NCBI GenBank assembly: GCA_028875725.1
Contig: JAPPCR010000006.1
Span: forward strand, 875,786-939,785
Direction of reading: 5' to 3'
DNA length: 64,000 nt
Source of the DNA: Acidobacteriota bacterium
Lineage (GTDB): Bacteria > Acidobacteriota > Thermoanaerobaculia > Multivoradales > Multivoraceae
The first letter of the stretch is position 1. Every line of letters begins with the position of its first letter. Below the pieces are notes generated by a model. That model was not told the origin of the DNA. It saw nothing but the letters and a program-made list of their open reading frames with translations, and did not search any database. Below, piece by piece: positions 52,466 to 62,223 of this stretch. A program made the position numbers and the translations under genes.

Positions 52466-54413
52466 TCAACTGGTTCTCGCTTTTCTGGTGCTCGCGGTGC
52501 TGCCGCTGGGCGGCATCGTCGCCTACTCCTACATCTCTTCGGCGAACGCATTTCGTGCGGCGGTCGAGGCGGAGTCCCGGGAGGTCACGAGGCAGATATC
52601 GGTCGGCCTGTTCCGTGCCAGGGACGACTTGCAGGGGTACGTCCGGAGGCTTGGCACGATGCTGCCCTTCGACGACCCCCAGTACGCCGACCCGGAGGCT
52701 CTGGCGGAGTTCCTCTTGAGCAACATGGGCGATGGCGCGGACTTCGTGGATGCGCTCGAACTCGTCCCGGCGGCTCCACCGGGAACCGGACCGGGTGTTG
52801 AAGCAGCCGCGGATCCCGCTGGAGGGGACCGCCGTCTGCGCGGGCTCCGGGCGACCGAAGGCCGACGCTTCCTCTGGTCGCGAGGCGGCAACCCGGAACG
52901 TCTCCCGGCCGGCGGCCCTCCGGGCGAACGATCTGCGGAACGTGGAGAAGCAGGGGACCGGACGAGGGATGCCGAGTGGGCGCGCAGAGGCCGTGCCTGG
53001 GCCACTCGGGTCTTCGGTGGACCCGTCTCTTCTCCCGTTCACCGGGACGGCGACGTAGTGTGGCACCTGGAAGCCGATATCCGGCCCGAAAACCTGATGC
53101 GAAACGTCTTGCGCCGCATACCTCGGGGCGGCGGTGCGGTTCCGTTCGCACTGGACGCGGAGGGCGAGATCTACACTTCCGGGCCGGAGGAACTGGAACT
53201 TCTCGAGGAGGTGCACTGCGCCGGCGGCGAACCCCTCCTCAAGGCGCTGGCTGCCGGGCACGACGACCTGTGCCACGGCATGAGCGAATGGGTCGTCGCC
53301 ACGCAGGCCGCTGCGGAAGGCGAGTTGATCTATGGCATCGTGCGTCCGATCGGCCCGTCGCTCGCCGAAATGAGGAGTGCATCGCTTCGCAACCTGGGCG
53401 TCGGCGTCGGCCTGATGAGTCTGTCGTTGCTTGCCGCGGCGCCTCTCGCGAATCGCCTCACGCGCCGGCTGAGTCACCTGACCAGGCAAGTCGACCGGCT
53501 GGCCCGCGGCGATGCGGCGGCGCGGGCGCGACTCGGCGGCCGCGACGAGGTCGGCAAGCTGGGCGAAGCGTTCAACCGCATGGCGCGCGACCAGGAGAAG
53601 AGCCGGCGCCAGTTGCTCGAGCAGGAACGGTATCGGCGTCAGCAGGAGGTCGACCGGCGCCTGCTGGAGGCGGAGAACGAGCGGCAGACCAGCGAACTCG
53701 AGGAGGCGCGGAGGTTCCAGCTCTCGCTGCTGCCCGCTGCCCTCCCCGAGCATCCCGACCTCGAGATTGCCGTGTTCCTGCGCACGGCCTCGGAGGTCGG
53801 TGGCGACTACTACGACTTCAGCCGGCCCCGGCAGGACGGTTCGCTCACGATCGCGGTCGGCGACGCGACCGGCCACGGGGCGCGCGCTGGCACCATGGTG
53901 ACCGTGGTCAAGACGCTGCTCGCGTCGGCGGACATGGGCCTCGACCTTGCCGACTTCCTGTCCCATGCGACGGCAACGATCCGCTCGATGAACCTGGGCC
54001 GCCGGGCGATGGCCCTGGTGCTCGCGCGCTATCGGGAGGGGGTCCTCGACCTGGCTTCCGCGGGCATGCCGCCGGTGCTGATCAGCCGCTGTCCGTCGGG
54101 AGAGATCGAGGAGATCATGAGTGCCGGCGTACCGCTCGGCACCCTGGCGGTCGCGTCGTACGAACGCCATCGGGTGCGACTCGAACCGGGCGACGCGGCG
54201 CTCCTGATGAGCGACGGCTTGCCCGAGATGCTGGATGCGAGTGGCGAGCCGGTGGGCTATCCGGCGATCGCCGAGCGATGGATCGAGGTCGGCCAGCGCC
54301 CGGCTCAGGAAGCGGTCGCCGAATTCGAGAGCTGGGTGGAGGAGCTCTCCCCGCAGGGAGTTCCCGCCGACGACGTGACCTTCGTCGTAGTCAGACGCCG
54401 CCCGTCAGAGTGA
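52452..54413 (+). CDS. Membrane HAMP-SpoIIE-type serine/threonine phosphatase
   Basis: A 653-residue protein from ATG 52452. TM1 is at about 7-27 (LVLAFLVLAVLPLGGIVAYSY). A sensor-like extracytoplasmic domain follows, interrupted at about 110-190 by a Gly/Arg/Glu-rich segment that looks unstructured. TM2 lies near 315-333 (LGVGVGLMSLSLLAAAPLA), then a HAMP domain (RLTRRLSHLTRQVDRLARGD), a coiled coil (about 375-425) and a PP2C/SpoIIE domain with FQLSLLP, GGDYYDF, IAVGDATGHGARA and GVPADDVTFVVV. Such proteins switch anti-sigma or partner-switching pathways. No anti-sigma or STAS partner is adjacent. The neighbour downstream is ppk1. Confidence 0.88.
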   Translation: MRLRSQLVLAFLVLAVLPLGGIVAYSYISSANAFRAAVEAESREVTRQISVGLFRARDDLQGYVRRLGTMLPFDDPQYADPEALAEFLLSNMGDGADFVDALELVPAAPPGTGPGVEAAADPAGGDRRLRGLRATEGRRFLWSRGGNPERLPAGGPPGERSAERGEAGDRTRDAEWARRGRAWATRVFGGPVSSPVHRDGDVVWHLEADIRPENLMRNVLRRIPRGGGAVPFALDAEGEIYTSGPEELELLEEVHCAGGEPLLKALAAGHDDLCHGMSEWVVATQAAAEGELIYGIVRPIGPSLAEMRSASLRNLGVGVGLMSLSLLAAAPLANRLTRRLSHLTRQVDRLARGDAAARARLGGRDEVGKLGEAFNRMARDQEKSRRQLLEQERYRRQQEVDRRLLEAENERQTSELEEARRFQLSLLPAALPEHPDLEIAVFLRTASEVGGDYYDFSRPRQDGSLTIAVGDATGHGARAGTMVTVVKTLLASADMGLDLADFLSHATATIRSMNLGRRAMALVLARYREGVLDLASAGMPPVLISRCPSGEIEEIMSAGVPLGTLAVASYERHRVRLEPGDAALLMSDGLPEMLDASGEPVGYPAIAERWIEVGQRPAQEAVAEFESWVEELSPQGVPADDVTFVVVRRRPSE

Positions 54414-54452
54414 CCCGAGGAAGCCGGAAACGGTGTAGAATCAGCGGTTACC

Positions 54453-56651
54453 GTGGCCTACCCGGAGACTGCAGCCGCTGAGGATCTGAGGGAGCCGTCG
54501 ACTGCGACGGCGCCGGCCGATCCTGTGGAGGCGGAGCCGGACCCGCGTCCCAGGCGGCTTGCGCCGGCCATCGAGCCCGGTCTTCCCGAGCACTACAACA
54601 ACCGGGAGTTGAGCTGGCTCCAGTTCAACAGCCGGGTTCTCGAGGAGGCGCGCGATTCCCGGCATCCGCTGCTCGAGCGGGTCAAGTTCCTCTCGATCTA
54701 CGGCAGCAACCTGGACGAGTTCTTCATGGTCCGCGTCGCGGGCCTGGTGCGGCAGCTCGAACGGGGCGCGCTTGAGGCGCCGCCCGACGGGATGACGCCG
54801 TCCGAGCAGTTGGTCGGCATCCGCTCCCATCTCGAGCGCGAACGCCGGCTTGCCTATGCCTGCTGGCATGACGACCTGCTGCCCAAGCTGAAGGAAGCGG
54901 GGATCGAGATCGTCTCCCACGACTCCCTCTCGGCCAAGAAGAAGCGCAAGCTGCGCGCGTACTTCAAGCGCGACATCTTCCCGGTCCTGACGCCGCTGGC
55001 ATTCGACCCGAGCCATCCGTTTCCTCACGTCTCGAACCTGAGCCTGAATCTGGCGGTGGTCATTGACGACGGCAGTCACGGTGAGCGCTTCGCCCGCGTC
55101 AAGGTGCCGCAGGTACTACCGCGGCTGGTGCGGGCGCCGGGCAGCAGCCGCGACGAGCTCGGCCTGGAGTCGGGTCGGGGGAGGTTCGTGTGGATCGAGG
55201 AGCTGATCGCAGCCAATCTCGACCTGCTTTTCCCCGGCTTCAAGATTGCGGCCGCCTACCCTTTCCGGGTCACGCGAGACGCCGACCTGGAGGTGGAGGA
55301 GGACGAGGCGGGCGATCTGCTGACGGCGATCGTCGAGGTCGTCGGGCAGAGGCACTTCGGTTCCGTCGTGCGCCTGGAGGTACGCGAGGACATGCCGAAG
55401 CGCATTCGGGCGATCCTGGAGCGGAACATGGGGTTGGCACGGTTCCAGGTCGACACGCTGCCATCGCCGCTCGGCCTGGCTGACCTGAGCGAGATCGCGT
55501 TCCTCGACGTGCCCGAACTCCGTGACAGCACAATCCGCCCCGTGCGCCATGCAGCGCTCAGGAGCGACGAGTCCCTTTTCGAGGCAATCCGGCGGCGTGA
55601 TCACCTCCTGTATCACCCGTACGACAGCTTCTCCCCGGTCGTTCGGCTGCTTCAGGAGGCGGCGGCCGACCCGGATGTGATCGCGATCAAACAGACGCTG
55701 TACCGCGTGGGAGCGAACTCGCCGGTAGTCGAGGCGCTGATGGAGGCACGCGAGAAGGGCAAGCAGGTTTCGGTCCTGGTCGAGTTGAAGGCGCGCTTCG
55801 ACGAGGAGTACAACATCGGCTGGGCGCGGGCACTGGAAGCCGCAGGCGTTCATGTCGTGTACGGCGTGATGGGACTCAAGACCCACGCCAAGATGTGCCT
55901 GGTGGTGCGTCGGGAGGCGGGCAAGCTGCACTCCTACGCGCACCTCGCGAGCGGCAACTACAACCCGGTGACCGCCCGCATCTACACGGACATCGGGCTG
56001 CTGACCGACGACGCCGAGATCGCCTCGGACGTGGCCAAACTGTTCAACGCGATCACCGGATACGCCCGTGAAGAGCGCTACAGACGCCTCTTGGTGGCGC
56101 CGCACCAGATGCGCCGCGAACTCATCCGGCGGATCGACCGGGAGATCGAGGGCCACCGGTTGCGCGGTGACGGTCGCCTGATCTTCAAGATGAACTCGCT
56201 GGTAGACCGCGAGTGCATCGACGCGCTTTACCGCGCCTCCCAGGCCGGAGTCGAGGTGCTGCTACAGGTGCGTGGGATCTGCTGCCTGCGTCCGGGCGTG
56301 CCGGGCCTGTCCGAGAACATCTCGGTGACCTCGATCGTCGGCCGGTTCCTCGAGCACTCGCGGCTTTACTACTTCCGGAACGGCGGCGACGAGGAGCTGT
56401 TCACCGGCAGCGCCGACCTGATGCCTCGCAACCTGAACGGCCGCGTCGAACTGCTATGCCCGATCCTGGATCCGGACCTGCGACAGGCGGCGCTTCGGGA
56501 CATCCTGGCGCCGCACCTGGTCGACACGGCGAACTGCCGGCGTTTGGAGGCGGACGGCAGCTACGCGCGGATCGAGCCGGGTGCCGGTAGCGAGCCCTTC
56601 GATTCCCAGCGAGCGCTACTCCAGGGCAGCCACGGTTGGCACCTGGAGTAG
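54453..56651 (+). CDS. ppk1: Polyphosphate kinase 1
   Basis: A 732-residue protein starting at GTG 54453. Its N-terminal segment (residues 1-40) is unstructured. NNRELSWLQFNSRVLEEA is the usual start of the PPK1 fold. The phosphorylated histidine is His478 in GLKTHAKMCLVV. The second phospholipase-D-like half has HLASGNYNPVTARIYTDIGL and GSADLMPRNLNGRVELLCP. It polymerises phosphate from ATP into polyphosphate, reversibly. The gene follows the SpoIIE-type phosphatase by 39 bases. Stress or phosphate responses may link the two (inference). Confidence 0.95.
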   Translation: MAYPETAAAEDLREPSTATAPADPVEAEPDPRPRRLAPAIEPGLPEHYNNRELSWLQFNSRVLEEARDSRHPLLERVKFLSIYGSNLDEFFMVRVAGLVRQLERGALEAPPDGMTPSEQLVGIRSHLERERRLAYACWHDDLLPKLKEAGIEIVSHDSLSAKKKRKLRAYFKRDIFPVLTPLAFDPSHPFPHVSNLSLNLAVVIDDGSHGERFARVKVPQVLPRLVRAPGSSRDELGLESGRGRFVWIEELIAANLDLLFPGFKIAAAYPFRVTRDADLEVEEDEAGDLLTAIVEVVGQRHFGSVVRLEVREDMPKRIRAILERNMGLARFQVDTLPSPLGLADLSEIAFLDVPELRDSTIRPVRHAALRSDESLFEAIRRRDHLLYHPYDSFSPVVRLLQEAAADPDVIAIKQTLYRVGANSPVVEALMEAREKGKQVSVLVELKARFDEEYNIGWARALEAAGVHVVYGVMGLKTHAKMCLVVRREAGKLHSYAHLASGNYNPVTARIYTDIGLLTDDAEIASDVAKLFNAITGYAREERYRRLLVAPHQMRRELIRRIDREIEGHRLRGDGRLIFKMNSLVDRECIDALYRASQAGVEVLLQVRGICCLRPGVPGLSENISVTSIVGRFLEHSRLYYFRNGGDEELFTGSADLMPRNLNGRVELLCPILDPDLRQAALRDILAPHLVDTANCRRLEADGSYARIEPGAGSEPFDSQRALLQGSHGWHLE

Positions 56652-56677
56652 CGGCCGGCGTCGGCCGCCCTCGGCCC

Positions 56678-57505
56678 TCAGTCGACGTCGGCGAAGTCGG
56701 GCGTCCGCTTCTGCATGTTCGCCGTTACCGCTTCGACCTGATTCGGTGAGCCGATCAGGCCGACCTGCAGCCGCTCCTCGGTTTCCAGCCCTTCGCGGAC
56801 GCTGACCTTCGGGGCGGTGTCGAGCACCTGCTTGGCGGCGCGGATCGCATGTGGCGAGTTGCCGGCAATCTCGCGCGCCAGGGCGAGGGCGTCGTCGAGC
56901 GGCTGTTCGGACAGGCGGGTGACGAGGCCGAGTTCCGCGGCCTCGACGCCGCTGATCACGCGGCCGGTGAAGGTCAGCTCCTTGGCGATGTCGGAGCGCA
57001 CCAGGTGCCGCAGCAACTGGGGGCCGGCCATGTCGGGGATCAGACCCCACACGATCTCGCGCACCGAGAGCCTGGCTTCCGGATGGACGACGCGGAGGTC
57101 GGCACCTATCGCGATCTGGAAACCGCCGCCGTAAGCCACGCCGTGAATCGCCGCGATCACGGGAACGGGCATCGCGTGCCAGCCCCAGGCCGCGAACTGG
57201 GCGCGGTTGGCGGGATTGTCGTCCGTGCGCTGCACGAGTTCTCGCGACGACGAAGTGCTCCCCGCGTCCTGCTGCATGGCGCGGAAACTGCCGAAGTCGA
57301 GGCCGGCGCAGAAAGCGCGGCCGTTCCCGGAGAGAACCACCGCGCGCACGGACGAATCTTCGGCCAGCTCGCGGGCGGTGCTGCCCAGGGCGTCGAACAT
57401 CGCGCCGTCCAGCGCGTTCAGCTTGTCCGCGCGATCGAGACGCACGTCGGCGACGCCGGCTTCGATGTCGACGGTGAGGCGGGGGCGGGCGGCTACATCG
57501 GTCAT
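56678..57505 (-). CDS. Crotonase-fold enoyl-CoA hydratase/isomerase family protein
   Basis: A 275-residue protein from ATG 57505. Oxyanion-hole segments AFCAGLDFGSF and HGVAYGGGFQIAIGAD are clear. The first acidic residue of hydratases is replaced: the G-G-G-F-E-L site reads GGGFQIAIGAD, with Gln. The second is present (REIVWGLIPDMAG). It is therefore less likely to be a plain hydratase and more likely an isomerase or other crotonase activity. It contains an insertion of about 20 residues (DDNPANRAQFAAW). The gene lies 58 bases downstream of glpK; the two may share a transcript. Confidence 0.88.
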   Translation of the reverse strand: MTDVAARPRLTVDIEAGVADVRLDRADKLNALDGAMFDALGSTARELAEDSSVRAVVLSGNGRAFCAGLDFGSFRAMQQDAGSTSSSRELVQRTDDNPANRAQFAAWGWHAMPVPVIAAIHGVAYGGGFQIAIGADLRVVHPEARLSVREIVWGLIPDMAGPQLLRHLVRSDIAKELTFTGRVISGVEAAELGLVTRLSEQPLDDALALAREIAGNSPHAIRAAKQVLDTAPKVSVREGLETEERLQVGLIGSPNQVEAVTANMQKRTPDFADVD

Positions 57506-57563
57506 GGAGTTCTCCGGATCCGTGGTGGGTGTTGGCGGTGCGAGAGCGTACCGCAGGGAGGCC

Positions 57564-59051
57564 TCAGGGCTCGGCCCAGCCTCGGGATCTCTCGACGGCG
57601 CGCCGCCAGCCGGCGGCCAGGCGCTCCTGCTCGGTGCGCGAGGACGCCGGCTCGAACTCGCGGTCGAGCGCCCAGTTCCTGGTCACGTCGTCCTGGTCGG
57701 ACCAGACGCCGGTCGCGAGGCCCGCGAGGTAGGCGGCGCCCAGTGCCGTGGTCTCGGCGACCACCGGCCGCTGGACGCGCGTGCCCAGCAGGTCGGCCTG
57801 GAACTGCATCAGGTCGTCGTTGACCGCCGCGCCGCCGTCGACCCGCAGGCCGCTCATGCTCGACCCGGCGTCCGCCTCCATGGCGCGGACGACGTCGAGG
57901 CTCTGGTAGGCCATCGACTCGACCGTGGCCCTGGCCACGTGGCCGGCGGTGGTCGAGCGCTCCAGGCCGATCAGGAGGCCCCGGGCGTAAGGGTCCCAGT
58001 AGGGCGCGCCCAGGCCGACGAAGGCGGGAACCAGGTAGACGCCGCCGCTGTCCTTCTCGCTCGCCGCGAGTTCCTCGACCTGCTCGGACCTTTCGATCAG
58101 GCCGAGACCGTCGCGCAGCCACTGGACCGCGGCGCCGCCGACGAAGACGGAACCCTCCAGGCAGTAGGTGGGGCGCCCGCCGAGCACCCAGCCGACGGTG
58201 GAGAGCAGGCCGTTCTCCGATGTCACCGCCCGGTTGCCCGTGTTCATCAGGATGAAACAACCCGTTCCATAGGTGTTCTTCACCATGCCCCGTTCGAAAC
58301 AGGCCTGCCCGAAAGTCGCCGCCTGCTGGTCTCCCGCAATGCCGGCGACCTGGATCGAACGACCGAACAGACCTGCCTCGGTATGGCCGAAATCGCCGCT
58401 CGAATCGCGGACCTCGGGCAGCATGGCGCGCGGCACCCGCAGGATGCCGAGCAGCTCGTCGTCCCAGTCCAACCTGTGGATGTCGAACAGCAGGGTGCGC
58501 GAAGCGTTGCTCGCGTCGGTGGCGTGAACCCTGCCGCCGGTCAGCCGCCAGAGAAGGAAGCTGTCGATCGTTCCGGCCAGGATCTCGCCCCGTTCCGCCC
58601 GCGCGTGGAGTTCGTGCTTCTCCAGTAGATGGGCGATCTTCGTGCCGGAGAAGTAAGGGTCGAGCACGAGTCCGGTCCTGGCGCGGAACAGCTCCTCGTG
58701 CCCCTGCTGCTTCAACTCTTCGCACAACGGCGCGGTGATGCGGCTCTGCCAGACGATCGCGTTGTCGACCGGTTTGCCGCTGTCGCGCTCCCAGAGCACG
58801 ACCGTCTCGCGCTGGTTGGCGATGCCGATGGCGGCGATGTTCGAGGCGTCCGCGCCGGCCTTCCGGATGGCGGCGCGCGCCGTTTCGAGTTGCGTGTTCC
58901 AGATCGCCTCGGGATCGTGTTCGACGTGACCGGGCGAGGGGTAGAGCTGCGGGAACTCCTCCTGCGCGGAGGCGGCGGCGGTTCCCTGGCGCTCGAACAG
59001 AATGGAGCGGCTGGACGTGGTGCCCTGGTCGAGGGCGAGGACGTAGACCAT
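57564..59051 (-). CDS. glpK: Glycerol kinase
   Basis: A 495-residue protein from ATG 59051, 12 bases after the glpF stop. FGGY-kinase motifs are all present: [16 protein letters not shown] (ATP/phosphate site), [18 protein letters not shown], and the C-terminal [32 protein letters not shown]. The glycerol-binding residues of GlpK ([15 protein letters not shown]) are typical. It makes glycerol 3-phosphate from glycerol and ATP. With glpF upstream it forms a glycerol uptake operon. A glycerol-3-phosphate dehydrogenase is not seen in the window. Confidence 0.96.
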   Translation of the reverse strand: MVYVLALDQGTTSSRSILFERQGTAAASAQEEFPQLYPSPGHVEHDPEAIWNTQLETARAAIRKAGADASNIAAIGIANQRETVVLWERDSGKPVDNAIVWQSRITAPLCEELKQQGHEELFRARTGLVLDPYFSGTKIAHLLEKHELHARAERGEILAGTIDSFLLWRLTGGRVHATDASNASRTLLFDIHRLDWDDELLGILRVPRAMLPEVRDSSGDFGHTEAGLFGRSIQVAGIAGDQQAATFGQACFERGMVKNTYGTGCFILMNTGNRAVTSENGLLSTVGWVLGGRPTYCLEGSVFVGGAAVQWLRDGLGLIERSEQVEELAASEKDSGGVYLVPAFVGLGAPYWDPYARGLLIGLERSTTAGHVARATVESMAYQSLDVVRAMEADAGSSMSGLRVDGGAAVNDDLMQFQADLLGTRVQRPVVAETTALGAAYLAGLATGVWSDQDDVTRNWALDREFEPASSRTEQERLAAGWRRAVERSRGWAEP

Positions 59052-59063
59052 GTTCGGCTTCGC

Positions 59064-59810
59064 CTACCAGCCGAGACCCTGGAAGGCCAGCGCGCCGAGG
59101 ACACCGCCGGCCAGCGGCCCCAGCACCGGCACCCAGGCGTAGCCCCATTCCGAACCGCCCTTGCCGGGGATCGGCAGCACCGCGTGCGCGATGCGGGGGC
59201 CCAGATCGCGCGCCGGGTTGATCGCGTAGCCGGTGGGGCCGCCGAGCGACAGTCCGATTCCCCAGACCAGGAAGCCGACGAGGAGGGGGTTGATGCCCGT
59301 GGCGAACACCGCCGACAGGTCGATCTCGCCGGCGAGTTCGGAGGCGTTGGCGGCGATCGCCAGCACGCCGAAGACCAGGACGGCGGTGCCGACCACCTCG
59401 GTCACGAAGTTCGCGCCCCGGCGCCGGGGAATCGCCGGAGCGGTGCAGAAGACCCCGAGCTTCGCCGCCTGATCGCTCGTGACCGCCCAGTGGGGCCGGT
59501 AGGTGAAGTAGACGACGACCGCGCCGGCGAAGGCGCCCAGCAACTGCGCGCCGATGTAGGTCGGCAGCATGGCGGTTTCGAGTTCGCCGATCGACCACAT
59601 GCCGAGGCTGACGGCCGGGTTGATGTGCGCGCCGCTGATCCGGCCGACGCAGTAGACGGCGAGCGCCACGGCGAGTCCCCAGCCGGTCGTGATCACGATC
59701 CAGCCGCCGTCGTTGCCTTTGGTCCGTGTGAGGACGACGTTTGCCACGACGCCGTCGCCCAGGATGATCAGGAGCGCGGTGCCGACCAGCTCGGCGACGA
59801 AGATGTCCAT
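59064..59810 (-). CDS. glpF: Glycerol facilitator (aquaglyceroporin)
   Basis: A 248-residue MIP protein with six hydrophobic helices and two half-helices. The NPA boxes are ISGAHINPAVSLG and TGYAINPARDLGPR. The Asp after the second NPA (NPARD) is the mark of glycerol-conducting channels, in place of the Ser of water channels. Directly upstream of glpK in the same orientation. It starts 83 bases from the divergent DUF2461 gene. Confidence 0.96.
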   Translation of the reverse strand: MDIFVAELVGTALLIILGDGVVANVVLTRTKGNDGGWIVITTGWGLAVALAVYCVGRISGAHINPAVSLGMWSIGELETAMLPTYIGAQLLGAFAGAVVVYFTYRPHWAVTSDQAAKLGVFCTAPAIPRRRGANFVTEVVGTAVLVFGVLAIAANASELAGEIDLSAVFATGINPLLVGFLVWGIGLSLGGPTGYAINPARDLGPRIAHAVLPIPGKGGSEWGYAWVPVLGPLAGGVLGALAFQGLGW

Positions 59811-59893
59811 TCGGGTCTCCTTGTTGAAGCATCCGAGAATACACTTCGCTCCGCAGCGAGAATCCGGCCCCGAAGGCAGAGGAGCAGGCGACG

Positions 59894-60586
59894 ATGGACC
59901 GATGGAAGAACCCGTTTTCGAGACAGACCTTCGCCTTTCTGCGCGAACTCGCGGAGAACAACGAGCGCGACTGGTTCAAGGCCAACGGTGAGCGTTACGA
60001 AGACGTCGTGCGCGAGCCGGCGCTGCAGTTCATCAGCGACTTCGGGACCCGGATCGATGAGGTCTCGACCCACTTTCTGGCGGTGCCGAAGAAGGTAGGC
60101 GGTTCCCTGTTCCGCATCCACCGGGACGTGCGGTTCTCTCGCGACAAGCGGCCCTACAAGACCCACATCGGCATCCACTTCCGCCACGAGCAGCATCGAG
60201 ACGCCCACGCGCCCGGCTTCTACCTCCACATCGAACCGGGCAGCGTGTTCATGGGCGGCGGCATGTGGCGGCCGCACCCGGAGGCGCTGCGGGCGATCCG
60301 GCGGCAGATCGCGGAGGACGGAGCCGGTTGGGCCGAGGTCACGTCGAAGCCGGGGCTCGGCGGGGCGCTTGAGTTGGGGGGTGAGAGTCTGAAGCGGGCG
60401 CCGCGAGGGTTCGACGCGGAACATCCCCGAATCGACGACATCAAGCGAAAGTCCTTCATGGCCGTGGCGCGTCTCAACCAGACGCGCCTGCTTCGCGCCG
60501 GCTTCCTGGACGAGTTCACGGCACTCTGCGTCTCCGCTTCGCCCCTGATGCGGTTCGTCTGCCGGGCGACCGGCGTGCCGTACTAG
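59894..60586 (+). CDS. DUF2461/TIGR02453 family protein
   Basis: A 230-residue protein from ATG 59894. FLRELAENNERDWFKANGERYEDVVREP is the conserved start of the DUF2461 family, and FRIHRDVRFSRDKRPYKTHIGIHFRH is its core motif. The C-terminal part (KRAPRGFDAEHPRIDDIKRKSFMA) also fits. The function of the family is unknown; members are widespread in bacteria and fungi. It converges on the MutS-like gene with a 7-base gap. Confidence 0.9.
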   Translation: MDRWKNPFSRQTFAFLRELAENNERDWFKANGERYEDVVREPALQFISDFGTRIDEVSTHFLAVPKKVGGSLFRIHRDVRFSRDKRPYKTHIGIHFRHEQHRDAHAPGFYLHIEPGSVFMGGGMWRPHPEALRAIRRQIAEDGAGWAEVTSKPGLGGALELGGESLKRAPRGFDAEHPRIDDIKRKSFMAVARLNQTRLLRAGFLDEFTALCVSASPLMRFVCRATGVPY

Positions 60587-60593
60587 AGGAGCG

Positions 60594-62216
60594 CTAGCTC
60601 GCCTTCGTCCGCCGGCTGTCGACGGCCGTCGACAGGTTCTCGAAGGTGACGCCGAGGCGTTCGGCGGTGAGTGCGGCGAGAGAAGTCCTGGCGACGCCGC
60701 CGTTGAACTGGTAGGTGCTCCGGCGGGCGTCGTCGAGTTCCACCTGGAGGAACTCCAGGCCCAGCTCGTGGTGGTTCTCCTCCAGGGACCGGGCGTGGTC
60801 GAGGAAGTGGGTCGTGACGTAGGCCACCGGATCGACACGCCGGAGGAGCTGCAGGACCAGCGTGAAGACTTCGATGCCCTCCGACGGGTTGGTGCCCGAG
60901 CAGAGTTCGTCGAGGATGACCATCGAGCCGTGCTCCATCTCCTCGAACAGGGTCCGGATGCGCACGAGTTCCCGGCCCAGGCGGCCCTCCACCTGGTCCG
61001 CGCTCTCCCGTTCGATCAGGGAGACGAAGAGCCCGTTCTGCACCCGTAGGCGGCCCCGGGCGCACGGTGCGTAGAGGCCTGACTGGGCGAGCAGCTGCGC
61101 CAGCGCGATGGCCTGAATCAGCCGCGTCTTGCCGCCCGAGTTGGGCCCGGTCACCACCGTGATCGGCACGCTGCCGGTGGTGCTCACGGTGCAGGGGACG
61201 GGCGTCTGCTCCTGGTGCAGCAGCAGAGGGTTCCACAGGTCCTCGCAGACGAACCCGGGACGGGTGTCGTGGTCGGGCAGGATCTCGGGGATGCACATCG
61301 CGAGGCCGCGTCCCGCGGCGCGGTCTCTCAGCGCGCGCACCGCGAGGTAGAGCTCCAGTTGGCCAAGCATCTGGATCAGCGGGATCAGGGCCGGGGACAG
61401 GGAGACGTAGACCCGCTCGATCACGCGGTTCAAGAGTTCCCGGTTCGTCATCGAGTAGCCGCCGATCCCGAGCCGCAGCCGGTCCAGGAAGCGCTTGATC
61501 GGTCCTGTCCAGAAGGGGTTGTCGCTGCACTCGTCGAGAGACCGCACGTCGACCCGGCGGATCCTGCCGTCGCCGCCCAGGGTGATGTCGAGGTTCAGTT
61601 GGGCGAGCTGGTCCTCGTAGTCCAGCAGCGCGGCGAGGGTCCTGTACTCCTCCGTTTCGTGGATCGCGGCTGCCCCCTCGTGGAGGCGTCTGAGGCCTGA
61701 GCGGGCGGATTCGAACCTGTCGTGCATCAGGTCGATGACGAGGCGGCTCTGCTTCAGGATGTCCAGGTTGTGGGCGGCGGTGTCGACGATGCGGTGGTAG
61801 CGGGGCGTCCGGTGAAGCGACAGCAGGGCGAACAACTCGCGGTAGAGCCGTTTGGCTGACGCCAGGATCTCTTCGTTCTCGTCCATCTCGCGCAGGATGG
61901 ACTGCCGGAACTTGATGGTCCGCAGATCGGTCGGGGTAGCGGACAGCGCGCGCCGGAGGAAACGTTCGTTGATCGGGTACCGGACGCCGTCCATCGCGAT
62001 CTCGAAGCTCTCCGCGATCAGGCGGTCGACGAACAGGTCCTGCTCGAAGAACTCCGGCCGCCAGGTGGTCGGCGGCGTCTCCGCCTCCGCCATCAGGTCG
62101 TGAAATTCGGTGCCGATCTCCCGGCCGAGAATCGCGAGGCCCAGCAGGTCCGTCAGAGCCTCCCGGTCGATGCCGAGAAAGGGCTCCCGGTTCAGGAGAT
62201 CCGGGATCGGGATCAT
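60594..62216 (-). CDS. MutS-related ATPase without mismatch-recognition domain
   Basis: A 540-residue protein. I chose ATG 62216 (MIPIPDLLNREPFLG); upstream sequence in frame is not convincing. The helical lever/clamp region occupies about 100-300. The ABC ATPase of MutS begins near 350, with Walker A TGPNSGGKT at 356-364, the signature and Walker B region MVILDELCSGTNPSEG near 430, and VTTHFLDHARSLEE. It lacks the N-terminal mismatch-binding domain of MutS and also the Smr domain of MutS2. Members of this group have unknown roles, perhaps in DNA repair or RNA quality control. It lies 7 bases downstream of the helicase stop, so both are co-transcribed. Confidence 0.85.
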   Translation of the reverse strand: MIPIPDLLNREPFLGIDREALTDLLGLAILGREIGTEFHDLMAEAETPPTTWRPEFFEQDLFVDRLIAESFEIAMDGVRYPINERFLRRALSATPTDLRTIKFRQSILREMDENEEILASAKRLYRELFALLSLHRTPRYHRIVDTAAHNLDILKQSRLVIDLMHDRFESARSGLRRLHEGAAAIHETEEYRTLAALLDYEDQLAQLNLDITLGGDGRIRRVDVRSLDECSDNPFWTGPIKRFLDRLRLGIGGYSMTNRELLNRVIERVYVSLSPALIPLIQMLGQLELYLAVRALRDRAAGRGLAMCIPEILPDHDTRPGFVCEDLWNPLLLHQEQTPVPCTVSTTGSVPITVVTGPNSGGKTRLIQAIALAQLLAQSGLYAPCARGRLRVQNGLFVSLIERESADQVEGRLGRELVRIRTLFEEMEHGSMVILDELCSGTNPSEGIEVFTLVLQLLRRVDPVAYVTTHFLDHARSLEENHHELGLEFLQVELDDARRSTYQFNGGVARTSLAALTAERLGVTFENLSTAVDSRRTKAS

Positions 62217-62223
62217 GGCGTTC

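Noticed and set aside
52732-53058. Alternative frame within the phosphatase sensor region, as a possible frameshift
   Set aside because: Both frames are low-complexity here and the main frame stays open with good motifs on both sides, so a frameshift is not needed.
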